This document shows positions 1 to 7,621 of a DNA stretch of 22,727 nucleotides, in pieces; within the stretch, counting starts at the first letter, position 1, and each line of letters opens with the position of its first letter. Source of the DNA: JACCTH01 sp050741915 (GTDB lineage: Bacteria > Actinomycetota > Acidimicrobiia > Spongiisociales > ZC4RG35); the NCBI GenBank assembly GCA_050741915.1, contig JBOGEX010000034.1, positions 1-22,727 of the forward strand, given 5' to 3'. Under the pieces are notes generated by a model, which did not search any database, was not told where the DNA came from, and worked only from the letters and a program-made list of their open reading frames with translations. Position numbers and translations under genes: made by a program.

Positions 1-69
1 CCATCTTGAGGGTCACAGTTACCGGCCCCAACAGCGACCGAAAGGAGGACCCATCGACTAACTTCGCCC

Positions 70-571
70 CGGAACCACCTGCGGGATTACGTGAACGACC
101 CCCTGGTGAATTACGTCACCGTCGACAGGTGGGACGAGTAGGGCGTTTGAGACCTTCCTGCGCACTGCCCCGCGCTTCAAGGACGCCTTCGCTCAGGGAA
201 GTCGTGCCAGCGACTTTGCGAACGCTATAAGGAACGGCCTGCTGCACGACGGTGAAACGCGGAGGGGATGGATCATCTGGCAAGGACGTGCCGGAGGCCC
301 AATAGTCGACGATCTCGGCGGCGGTTTGCTGCGGCTCTACCGATCCGCCTTCCATAGTGCGTTGACGGAGTACGTCGCTGGTTACTTCACACAGCTACGA
401 GCGGCGGACGGTACCCAGCTGCGTGAGAATCTGAAGAACCGGATCGAGCAGTTGTGCAAGGAGAGTGCGCCAACTTTGGAGTCCCATAGCCACGCCCCCT
501 TGGAGGGGGGCGTAGGTTCGCGGTTTCAAGAACATGGACGACCGCCCCCGGCTGAAACAACTGCTGAGTGA
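70..571 (+). pseudogene. Frameshifted remnant of a HEPN-like hypothetical protein
   Basis: Two reading frames join into one protein-like sequence. Frame 1 (from about 70) gives RNHLRDYVNDPLVNYVTVDR and stops at TAG 139-141. Frame 2 picks up at 143 with FETFLRTAPRFKDAF and runs to 571. The second part contains AIRNGLLHDGET, an R-x4-H motif of the kind found in HEPN-domain RNases and AbiV-like proteins; that family link is inference. An AAAGGAGG at 40-47 lies where a ribosome binding site would be expected, but no ATG or GTG follows in the right frame, so the start is also damaged. The next remnant (534-1259) overlaps its 3' end and may have been its operon partner. I do not recognise the full-length family. 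Confidence 0.45.
492..513 (+). terminator. GC-rich hairpin between the two left-end remnants
   Basis: ACGCCCCC (492-499) pairs with GGGGGCGT (506-513) around a short loop. There is no U-tract after it, so it could be a terminator-like or attenuating stem just ahead of the ATG at 534, or a chance GC palindrome. Confidence 0.3.
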
Positions 572-1259
572 GCTGAGACCCGCGGGTCCGACGTGCATCC
601 CTGTCAGGCCGGGCCTAAATGCTGATGAGTGCCGATGGTTCCTGGCTGCGGTCGACGTAGGGCTAATCCGATTCCAGGGCTGCACCAAGGGCTGCCCTCG
701 CCTGAGACGCTGGCGGATACCTGGACCCGACGAGTTCCGGACGCCGTCTGGCCATCTCCGCCACCTCTACTCAGCCCCCGGGTCACAGAACCTCCGTCTC
801 AACCGAGAGTACGTGCCGCATATTGCGGCTTACGCCTATGCGATTCTCGGACTCGGGTACCTACGGGAGCTCTCCTCATTTTCACGCTATCGGTCCTTCG
901 GGAGCGACCGCATCTCCAAGCGGGCCGGGGAGAGCTACGAGACCGACGTCGAGTTCTATGACGCCAACGGCCGCGTGTATCTCCAAATCGAGGTCAAGAC
1001 CTAGCCCAAGGAGATCGAGCGGATGGGCACGCTGCTTGACCAGATCGCAGAACTGCGCCGCCTCCCCCAACCGGCGGTCAAGGAAGTGGAGTACGTACTC
1101 GACCTTGCACCTCGATACCTCTGGCTCGTCGGACCTGGCACAGTCGACCCGCCGGTCCAGGTCTTCCGAGTTGAAGTAGACGACATGAACGCTCACTTCG
1201 AACGCCTTGAGAGGCTTCCCCGACCGGCAGAGGATCAGGCGAAGAGCCGCGACCCATGA
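534..1259 (+). pseudogene. PD-(D/E)XK-like protein gene with a single in-frame amber stop
   Basis: An ATG at 534 opens a frame that reads to TAG 1002-1004. The same frame then continues without another stop to TGA 1257-1259, giving 241 codons in all. Sense on both sides of the TAG is protein-like: YETDVEFYDANGRVYLQIEV, KT, stop, PKEIERMGTLLDQIAELR, then EYVLDLAPRYLWLVGPGTVD. The segment DVEFYDANGRVYLQIEVK resembles the D...ExK core of PD-(D/E)XK nucleases, and the stop falls two codons after that lysine. A one-base change from AAG, giving KTKPKE, would explain it. The exact family is not recognised. Alternatives are TAG readthrough or a sequencing error. Confidence 0.55.
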
Positions 1260-1308
1260 AGGGTGTCAGTGATCAAGCCAGATTGTGAGCGTCGGACGGG
1301 ACAACCCG

Positions 1309-1332
1309 ACTGGTGCCCAACTGGTGCCCAAC
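1309..1332 (+). repeat. Tandem 11-bp repeats, possible integrase arm sites of an older element
   Basis: CTGGTGCCCAA occurs twice back to back. It sits about 115 bp upstream of the left 43-bp core. The right core has a comparable pair of short repeats (TGTCAAAC) about 118 bp upstream. The matching geometry suggests recombinase arm-binding sites of a different element that ends here; this is inference. Confidence 0.3.
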
Positions 1333-1409
1333 CGCCTGGCAGGGGCTATCATCGCCTGATACTGGTTGACAGCCGTTCTGATGTGTCGCTACACTGACTA
1401 TCGCTAATA

Positions 1410-1489
<80 letters not shown>

Positions 1490-1500
1490 TACATAACCGC

Positions 1501-1534
1501 AGGAGAGAGCCCCTCTCGGGAGGGACTCTCTCCT
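1501..1534 (+). terminator. Strong hairpin just downstream of the tRNA/att core
   Basis: AGGAGAGAG (1501-1509) pairs with CTCTCTCCT (1526-1534). After one C-A mismatch, CCCTC (1511-1515) pairs with GAGGG (1520-1524) around a TCGG tetraloop. It begins 12 nt after the tRNA-like gene, so it may terminate tRNA transcription. No T-run follows. Because it lies inside the element, the island itself would supply this terminator. Confidence 0.5.
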
Positions 1535-1558
1535 AGGCGGGAGGCCCATGTCGAACCA

Positions 1559-2125
1559 GTGTCAAACCGGCGGGAGCGGGACGTGATCGGCAACGTTCCG
1601 GAAGGGCTCCTAACCGCAAAACAGGAAAAGGCGCTGGACGCCGGCGTTTCACTGGTCATTGACATGTTCCTCGACGACCTGTTTCTGCTCGCGTCCAATG
1701 GCGAATTCGAAGACACAAACATGTCAGGTCATCTGCCGGCCAGGTTTGCTCATCTGTACACGAGGGGTTTCGCGAGGAAGTTCTTCGTGTCCGCGGTAAC
1801 AGTGTCTTGGAAGCTGGCACAGCCTGGCTCTTGGCCACTGGGCTGCGTAGCTGAGGAGTTGGCGCTTCAAGCCATTGTCGATCACGCTGAGGAATGGCTC
1901 TCGGCGGGTGAATCGACCGAGGATCTCGCCGACTTCCTCGACCTCGCAACCAAGGACGGTGATTACCAGCTGCTATTCGACATGGCATGGGACGGGATCG
2001 AGGATTCTCGGGAAGGTCGCGATCACAGAGTTTGGAATCTGAGGTTTGAGGATTGGTTTGAACCTTTCTATGACGAGGTGCCGGTTCATCCCTACGTGGC
2101 GTCGGATACGTCTTCGCATTCTTGA
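1559..2125 (+). CDS. Hypothetical protein of the att/integrase end
   Basis: This 188-aa protein of unknown family is acidic in its C-terminal half (EDLADFLDLATKDGDYQLLF, WNLRFEDWFEPFYDEVPVHP), soluble-looking, and has no signal peptide or membrane segment. The GTG at 1559 is the first usable start in frame; an ATG at 1549 is in another frame and soon stops. The sequence looks like real coding sequence. The 3' end overlaps the convergent integrase gene by 34 bases. It lies between the left att core and the integrase, where tRNA-integrating elements often carry small accessory genes. The start codon coincides with a GTGTCAAAC motif that recurs near the right att core, so the true start could be the in-frame GTG at 1583. 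Confidence 0.6.
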   Translation: MSNRRERDVIGNVPEGLLTAKQEKALDAGVSLVIDMFLDDLFLLASNGEFEDTNMSGHLPARFAHLYTRGFARKFFVSAVTVSWKLAQPGSWPLGCVAEELALQAIVDHAEEWLSAGESTEDLADFLDLATKDGDYQLLFDMAWDGIEDSREGRDHRVWNLRFEDWFEPFYDEVPVHPYVASDTSSHS

Positions 2126-3292
2126 TCAAGAACCATTGACGCGATCAGCCCGGCCGCTTCCGCCTGCATCCCTGGCAAGACGTGGGCGTACTGTTTAAGA
2201 GTGAAGGCGACGTTCTCGTGGCCGAGTCGTTCGGAGACTACTTTGGCCGGCACACCGAGCGATAGCGCCACCGTGGCATGGGTATGACGGAGGCCGTGTA
2301 GCGGGATCCTCGGCAGGCCGAAGCGGGCGACGATTCGCTCGAACGCCTGAGAGAAGCTGTGGGGATGGATCGGCGATCCGTCCTCCCGGCCGAACACCAG
2401 GTCGTTGTCTTGGTAATCGGCGTCCCAGTCATCACGTTCGCGGCCTTGGCGCTCTCGATGAAGGCGAAGCCGTTCGACGGTCCCAGGATCGATATCGATT
2501 GTTCGAGCCTGATGTGTCTTCGGCGTTGATTTGATGATCTCGTAACCCACCGACACCAGCGCTTGCCGAACCGAGAGGCGTCCAGAATCCATGTCGAGGT
2601 CGCGCCAACGGAGACCCAGGACTTCGGCGCGGCGCATACCTGTGAGCGCGGCGAGATGCCAGGCCGCTTCGAGGCGATGTCCATTAACCAACTCCAGGAA
2701 GCGGCGCAGCTCGTCGGCGGTCCAAGACTTGATCTCCTTTGATGCTTTCGCCTTCGGATGAGGAGGCTTGGCTCGGTCCGCGACATTGACGTTGATTAAC
2801 CCCAGGTTGGCGGCGTCGGCGAGAACCTTGTGGATAATCGTGTGCACGTAGCGCACTGTTTTGGCGCTCAGCCCGGCTCCGGTTTTGAGGTTGCCGGCCG
2901 AGAGTAGGTCGGCATACAGCTGGTGGAGCATGGCCGGCGTGATCTGCCGAAGCTGCCGTTGACCGAGCCGGGTGAGGATATGGAGGTCGAGGTTTCGGCG
3001 GTAGGAGTCGAGTGTGCTGGGCTTCACCCGCTCGGCAATGAGGGGAAGCCAGGTCCTGTGCACCCATTCTTCCAACGTGGTAACCGTCGGCTCGACGTAG
3101 GTGCCGGTGTTGATTTTCATGGAGGATGTTGACCCGGGCTGCTTCGGCCTTCTTGCGCGTATCGAAACCGCCGTACCATTTCTGGCGCCGCTTGCCAGAC
3201 GCCTCGCGTTGCATCTCGACGACCACGTACCAGTTGACGGTGGTACGTCCGTCCTTGGTCTTGTGGGTGCGCTTGCGAATGTGCCCCTGCAT
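2092..3292 (-). CDS. int: Tyrosine integrase of the island, frameshifted after the N-terminal domain
   Basis: It would catalyse site-specific integration and excision at the tRNA att cores. The N-terminal part starts at ATG 3292, behind GAGGAG with a 7-nt spacer, and reads MQGHIRKRTHKTKDG, then WYGGFDTRKKAEAARVNIL, an AP2-like arm-binding domain. The core-binding and catalytic domains lie in the next frame from about 3115: INTGTYVEPTVTTLEEWVHR, then the catalytic set R in LTGMRRAEVLGLRW, K in STPKT, HxxR in LHGLRHTHAT, H in LGHENV and Y in LKQYAHV. The frames meet at GAAAAT, and removing one A from the AAAA run makes one continuous protein. A shorter product could start at ATG 3120 but would lack arm-site binding. 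It may be a pseudogene, a sequencing error or a shifted gene. The excisionase gene ends 11 nt upstream. Confidence 0.85.
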
Positions 3293-3303
3293 CCGAGGTC
3301 TCC

Positions 3304-3516
3304 TCAGCGGCTCGCGCTGACGCCTAGCCACTCGAGCAGCGCAGCCACTGGAACGATAACTCGCCGTCCCAGACGCCGGCTCGGGATCTCTCCGCGGCGA
3401 GCCGCTTCGTAGGCGGCTGTCCTACCGAGGCCGAGGAGTAAGGCCGCCTCCTCGACCGTCAACATGATCCGATGCTCTAGGTCATCGAGTCGTAGCGGAG
3501 AGATAGTCTGTGCCAC
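3304..3516 (-). CDS. Excisionase-like MerR/HTH_17 DNA-binding protein
   Basis: This 70-aa protein consists mainly of one winged helix-turn-helix: IMLTVEEAALLLGLGRTAAY, then EAARRGEIPSRRLGRRVIVP. It is typical of the HTH_17/excisionase family, acting as a directionality factor or DNA-bending partner for the integrase. The GTG at 3516 was chosen over upstream starts because GAAGGAGGT sits 6 nt before it, the strongest ribosome binding site in the region. It is followed after 11 nt by the integrase, so the two form an operon. It is transcribed divergently from the AlpA-like gene at 3644, with which it shares a 127-bp control region. Confidence 0.8.
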   Translation of the reverse strand: MAQTISPLRLDDLEHRIMLTVEEAALLLGLGRTAAYEAARRGEIPSRRLGRRVIVPVAALLEWLGVSASR

Positions 3517-3546
3517 GTCGGTACCTCCTTCGTAGGTTCCGGCCAA

Positions 3547-3575
3547 GCCCCGGGGTCTTCCCGCACCGCCGGGGC
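3547..3575. promoter_or_regulatory. Inverted repeat in the divergent control region
   Basis: GCCCCGG (3547-3553) and CCGGGGC (3569-3575) form 7-bp arms 15 nt apart, between the excisionase-like and AlpA-like genes. It could be an operator for either HTH protein. It could also be a simple GC palindrome. Confidence 0.35.
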
Positions 3576-3606
3576 ATTTGTCTGTCTAAGCATCAAGACT
3601 ACACGC

Positions 3607-3643
3607 TTGTCATTCCGCTGTCAAGGGTTGTAGACTCATTTCG
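3607..3643 (+). promoter_or_regulatory. Promoter of the AlpA-like gene, leaderless type
   Basis: TTGTCA (3607-3612) and TAGACT (3631-3636) are spaced 18 nt apart and match -35 and -10 elements. The ATG follows the -10 box by only 7 nt, so transcription would begin at or next to the start codon. CTTG and CAAG arms flank the -35 region (3606-3625) and could bind a regulator. Confidence 0.55.
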
Positions 3644-3877
3644 ATGTCAATTGTCGATACCGCGGCCTTGCTCGACGCTCGTGGGGTCGCCGAACTGTTG
3701 CGACTGTCCCACCCCAACAGCGTGAGTACTTACCAGCACCGGTATCCGGACATGCCCAGACCAGTGGTCGATCTCGGTGAGGGCCGATGCAAACTGTGGC
3801 TAGCGACCGACATCCGGGAATGGGCAAGGAGCCGTCAAGCCCAGTCGAACCCAACGGAACGTGTCATAGGCGGTTAG
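3644..3877 (+). CDS. AlpA-like helix-turn-helix regulator
   Basis: This is a 77-aa single-domain DNA-binding protein. DARGVAELLRLSHPNSVSTY followed by QHRYPDMPRPVVDLGEGRCK and LWLATDIREWARS is the usual layout of AlpA/HTH_17-like proteins: HTH, a basic wing, then a final helix with a W. ATG 3644 follows a promoter-like -10 box with no room for a Shine-Dalgarno sequence, so it is predicted to be leaderless. As first gene of the + strand run into the methyltransferase/DUF262 operon, divergent from the excisionase-integrase pair, it probably controls cargo or excision. The target is inferred only from position. Confidence 0.75.
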   Translation: MSIVDTAALLDARGVAELLRLSHPNSVSTYQHRYPDMPRPVVDLGEGRCKLWLATDIREWARSRQAQSNPTERVIGG

Positions 3878-3892
3878 TAGGGTGATCAACCG

Positions 3893-4036
3893 ATGACGGC
3901 GCACAAGGAGGGCGTGGAGCGGCTGGTCCTGTTGTCACTTGAGGTGGCGGACGGGCGTGAGGCCGCGCGCCGGGGGAGGTTCCCGGGGGCATTCGCCGAC
4001 AACCGCTTTAACCCTTGGTTAGGTGAACCTCCGTGA
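3893..4036 (+). CDS. Small ORF coupled to the methyltransferase
   Basis: ATG 3893 opens a 47-aa frame beginning MTAHKEGVERLVLLSLEVAD and ending NPWLGEPP. Its TGA (4034-4036) overlaps the GTG start of the methyltransferase in GTGA, which suits translational coupling. A weak AGGGTGA lies upstream. It has no known domain. It could be a real small protein or a leader ORF, and length alone cannot decide. Confidence 0.4.
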   Translation: MTAHKEGVERLVLLSLEVADGREAARRGRFPGAFADNRFNPWLGEPP

Positions 4037-4459
4037 CAGCGACGCCGAGCCCCGCACTCAAGAACAGCAACCTGAGCGCCGCCCGATCGGCAAAGAACGA
4101 CGAGTTCTACACCCAATGGGCCGACATTGAGCGCGAGATGAACGCCTACACGGAGTACGACCCCGACGTCTTCCGTGACAGCGTGGTCCTGCTCCCATGC
4201 GACGACCCAGAGTGGAGCAACTTCGCCAAGTTCTTCGCGCTGCACTTCATGGACTTCGGCATAAGGAAGCTCATTTCGACTTCGTACGCACCGGACAGCA
4301 ACCCGGCGGGTCAGTACTACCAGCCCACGCTGTTCGAGACCGGGGACCCCAAGTTCGACGCGGCCAAGACCCGCCCCAATGGAAAGGTCTTCACGCTGGA
4401 ACCGAAGGACATCACCGACGACGGCGTCATCAACATCGACGACCTCCAGTGGGACTACC

Positions 4460-5637
4460 TAGTGTGCTGTCGCGGAAATCCGCTAACTCTATGGTTGTGA
4501 CTGGGAGACTTCTGTCCGACACTTCCCCGACCACAATGGAGGGTGCCATGGGCAGGAACGCCGAACCTATCGAGCTCGGTCTCGTGGAGCGTCAGATCTT
4601 GGAAGGCTGGGTGCGGGCGTCGTCGACCGAGCAGCGTCTGGTGGAGCGGGCCCGGGTTGTGCTGTTGGCGGCCGAGGGCCTATCCAACTTGGAGGTGGCC
4701 GATCGGCTGGGGATGGTCCGTCAGACGGCTTCGAAGTGGCGGGAGAGGTTCCGGGAGGGAGGTCTCGAGGCCTTGGGTGATGCTCCCCGTTCGGGTCGTC
4801 CTTTGGTGTATGGCCACGACGATCGTCTTCAGATCGTCAAGACCGTGACCGAGGTGCTGCCCGATCCTGAGTCGCACTGGACGATGCGGGGGGTGGCCGC
4901 GGCGTTGGCCGACGGGTTGGGGATCTCGGCTTCGCAGGTGTGGCGGATCCTCTCTGAGATGGATCTCAAGCCCTGGCAGTCACGGTCGTGGCTCACCTCT
5001 CATGATCCCGCCTTCTGGGAGAAGGCATCCGATGTGTGTGGCCTCTATCTGAATCCACCCGACCATGCCCTGGTGTTATCGGTGGATGAGAAGACCGGGA
5101 TGCAAGCCAAAACCCCGACCAACCCCACCAAGAAACCTCGCCCCGGGCTGGTCGAACGCAAAGAGTTCGAGTATCGACGTAACGGAACCGCTGCCCTGTT
5201 CGCGGCCCTCGACGTCCACACCGGTGAGGTCATCTGGGAGACCGCAGACCGGAACCGTTCCGAGGAGTTCATCTCGTTCTTGGAGCAGCTCGATCGGGTG
5301 ACCCCGAAAGGGCTCACCCTGCACCTGGTGTTAGACAACGGCGCCTCTCACACCTCGAAGAAAACCCGCCGGTGGCTCGAGGATCGAGTCGGCCGCTTCC
5401 AAATCCATCACACCCCGACCCACGCCTCCTGGTTGAACCAGGTAGAGCTGTTCTTCTCCATCCTGGGCAGACGGCTCCTACGACGGGGAGAGTTCGGATC
5501 GGTCACAGAGCTGGTGGAGAAGATCTCGGCGTTCATCACCGAACACAACCGCAAGGCCAAACCCTTCCGGTGGACCTACCAGGGCAAACCCCTAAAAGCA
5601 GCATGATCCGTCAACGAACTAACGCGCGAGAGCACTA
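4460..5637 (+). mobile_element. IS630-family insertion sequence with TA duplication
   Basis: The element lies between TA at 4460-4461 and TA at 5636-5637, the TA target duplication of IS630/Tc1-type elements. The ends are imperfect inverted repeats: the left begins GTGTGCTGTCGCGG, and the right, read inward on the - strand, begins GTGCTCTCGCGCG. It carries one transposase, in the same direction as the host gene. Dropping the element and one TA joins the two methyltransferase parts without any frame change. Confidence 0.85.
4548..5606 (+). CDS. IS630-family transposase
   Basis: This DDE transposase of 352 aa appears intact. The N-terminal helix-turn-helix covers LSNLEVADRLGMVRQTASKW; a second winged-helix region covers WTMRGVAAALADGLGISASQ. 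Catalytic residues are D180 in LSVDEKTG, D263 in LVLDNGASHT and E300 in WLNQVELFFS, spaced DD36E. ATG 4548 was chosen because GGAGGG lies 4-9 nt upstream; an in-frame ATG at 4536 is possible, and the longer open frame back to 4197 is read-through of the host gene. It probably provides for its own transposition only. Confidence 0.9.
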   Translation: MGRNAEPIELGLVERQILEGWVRASSTEQRLVERARVVLLAAEGLSNLEVADRLGMVRQTASKWRERFREGGLEALGDAPRSGRPLVYGHDDRLQIVKTVTEVLPDPESHWTMRGVAAALADGLGISASQVWRILSEMDLKPWQSRSWLTSHDPAFWEKASDVCGLYLNPPDHALVLSVDEKTGMQAKTPTNPTKKPRPGLVERKEFEYRRNGTAALFAALDVHTGEVIWETADRNRSEEFISFLEQLDRVTPKGLTLHLVLDNGASHTSKKTRRWLEDRVGRFQIHHTPTHASWLNQVELFFSILGRRLLRRGEFGSVTELVEKISAFITEHNRKAKPFRWTYQGKPLKAA

Positions 5638-6437
5638 GTTGGCGACGGAGACTTCCGGAGCGCCGAGCTCACGGCGCTGCGCGACGAGGCCGACATCGTG
5701 GTCACCAACCCGCCATTCAGCCTGTTCCGGACGTTCGTCGCGTGGCTCATGGAAGGTGACAAGCGGTTCTCCGTGGTAGGAAGCAGCAATGCGATCACAA
5801 CCAAGGACTTTTTCGCCCTGATCAAGGCGAACCGACTCTGGAAGGGCGCGACTGCCAACAACTCTGACATGGTGTTCGGTGTCCCCAAGGGCTTCCCGGT
5901 GAAGGAGGCTGATCGCCTCAAGGCCGAGCGACTCGGCTACCCCTCGGATAACAAGTACGACTACACGCGTCTAGGCAACGCGTGCTGGTTCACCAACATC
6001 GACCACGGGCGACGTCACCAGCCGCTGCAGCTGATGTCCATGACCGACAACATCAAATTCAGCCGGCATAAGGAGATCAAGGGTATTGGCTACCTAACAT
6101 ACGACAACTTCGACGCCATCGACGTCCCGTTCACCGACGCGATCCCCGGTGACTATGACGGTGTGATGGGCGTCCCCATCTCGTTCCTGGATCGGTACAA
6201 CCCAGATCAGTTCGAGATCATCAGCCTCACCCAGACGTGGTCGGACGTCTCGACAAAGACTTACCCGGCACAAACGCTCGTGAGCTCTGACGGGAAACGG
6301 AAGACCGTCGGAGCCCTCAATAGCGGCCCGGCGTTCAAGGTTGCGGAACCACCTGTCGACGGCACCTACTACGAAGTTGGCGGGGAGTTATACACGTCCG
6401 CTTACAAGCGGATCCTGATCCGTCGAAGGGACGCTTC

Positions 6438-7604
6438 GTGAAGACCGAGCTCTATCACTACACCGTCAAGCAGGTCTGCGATGGCTTCGTGTACAACGAG
6501 TTAGAGGGTAAGGGACTGTTCGGGCTTGCAGGCAAGCTCGTTATCCAGCCCGAGTACCAGAGGAATTACATCTACAACGACGGCAAGAAGGACGTTGCCG
6601 TCATCGCCTCGTTGCTAAAGAGTTATCCGCTCGGGCTCATCTACTTCAACGTCGCCGGTGACTCGCTCGAAGTGCTCGATGGCCAGCAGCGCATCACGAG
6701 TATCGGCCGGTTCGTGACCGGCAAGTTCGCCATCCGTCAGGACGGCAAGGAGCAGACCTTCTCCTCCCTCAACCCCGAGGACAAGCAGAAAATCCTGGAA
6801 AGCGAGCTGCAGGTCTGGCACTGTGCGGGCACAGAGTCCGAGATCAAGGAGTGGTTCCGCACCATCAACATCGTCGGTGTGCCGCTCAACGCCCAAGAGC
6901 TGCTCAACGCGATCTACTCCGGACCGTTCATCACCAAGGCGAAGGCCGAGTTCTCCAACTCGCAGAACGCCAACCTCCAGAAGTGGCAGTCCTACGTGAA
7001 TGGCGACCCGAAGCGCCAGGACATCCTTGCTGAGGCGCTGGACTGGGTCTCGTCCTCCCAGGGCATCAGCGTGGACGCCTACCTAGCGAAGCACCGTGGC
7101 GACGACACCATTGCCGAGCTGAAGACCTACTTCACCTCCGTCATCGACTGGATCAGCAGTGTGTTCAGCCGTCCGCCCGACAAGGAAATGCGCGGCCTGG
7201 AGTGGGGGAGGCTGTACGAGTCCTATCACTCCAACTCCTACAACCCCGCGCAGCTCGACGCCGACATCGACGCCCTCCGTGGCGACCCGTTCGTGAAAAG
7301 CGCCAAGGGCATCTACGAGTACCTGCTCGGGGGCAGGACCAATCCGCAGCTGCTCGACGTCAGGATGTTTGAAGAGTCGACCAAGCGGGCCGCCTACGAA
7401 CGGCAGACGATCAAGGCCAAGGCCGGTAGTGTTTCGAACTGCCCGCTCTGCGCCGTCGGAGACAACCCCAACAAGGCGCGCATCTACCGGCAGAACGAGA
7501 TGGACGCCGACCATGTAACGGCCTGGTCAAAGGGCGGCAAGACGGACCTCGCCAACTGCGAGATGCTCTGCGTCCCGCACAACCGGGGCAAGGGCAACCG
7601 GTAG
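6438..7604 (+). CDS. DUF262 protein with C-terminal HNH nuclease domain
   Basis: A 388-aa protein. The N-terminal DUF262 (ParB/sulfiredoxin-like NTPase fold, as in GmrS and SspE) shows PEYQRNYIYN and the signature DGQQR at 81-85 in LEVLDGQQRITS. The C-terminus is a zinc-finger HNH nuclease: CPLC (335-338), DADH with H359, then C378 and H381-N382 in LCVPHNRGKGNR. A protein of this kind would couple nucleotide hydrolysis to DNA cutting or nicking. Its GTG start at 6438 overlaps the methyltransferase stop, so translation depends on transcription through the upstream gene, which now carries an IS. The next DUF262 gene starts 17 nt after its stop. It is likely part of a restriction-like defence unit; substrate unknown. 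Confidence 0.85.
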   Translation: MKTELYHYTVKQVCDGFVYNELEGKGLFGLAGKLVIQPEYQRNYIYNDGKKDVAVIASLLKSYPLGLIYFNVAGDSLEVLDGQQRITSIGRFVTGKFAIRQDGKEQTFSSLNPEDKQKILESELQVWHCAGTESEIKEWFRTINIVGVPLNAQELLNAIYSGPFITKAKAEFSNSQNANLQKWQSYVNGDPKRQDILAEALDWVSSSQGISVDAYLAKHRGDDTIAELKTYFTSVIDWISSVFSRPPDKEMRGLEWGRLYESYHSNSYNPAQLDADIDALRGDPFVKSAKGIYEYLLGGRTNPQLLDVRMFEESTKRAAYERQTIKAKAGSVSNCPLCAVGDNPNKARIYRQNEMDADHVTAWSKGGKTDLANCEMLCVPHNRGKGNR

Positions 7605-7621
7605 GCAGCGGAGGTGTGAGT

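Larger units (their letters stand above)
4033..6441 (+). pseudogene. EcoRI-type DNA adenine methyltransferase, interrupted by IS630
   Basis: The gene is in two parts, 4033-4461 and 5638-6441. Joined at the single TA left after excision they give 411 codons in one frame. The family transfers methyl groups from SAM to N6 of adenine in DNA. Visible motifs are KNDEFYT (joined residues 21-27), LLPCDDPEWSNFAKFF as the cofactor-site region, and the catalytic NPPF (167-170) in ADIVVTNPPFSLF. The length of 410 aa is a little longer than M.EcoRI. The GTG start at 4033 overlaps the previous small ORF, and the TGA overlaps the GTG of the DUF262-HNH gene. As it stands the upstream part ends at 4500 inside the IS and lacks NPPF, so it is almost certainly inactive. 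Confidence 0.85.

Noticed and set aside
2238..2786. 182-aa - strand ORF within the integrase
   Set aside because: Alternative frame of the integrase catalytic domain, without conserved motifs.
4197..4547. Extended N-terminus of the IS630 transposase frame
   Set aside because: This part is the out-of-frame methyltransferase sequence and IS leader; the transposase begins at ATG 4548 with its own ribosome binding site.
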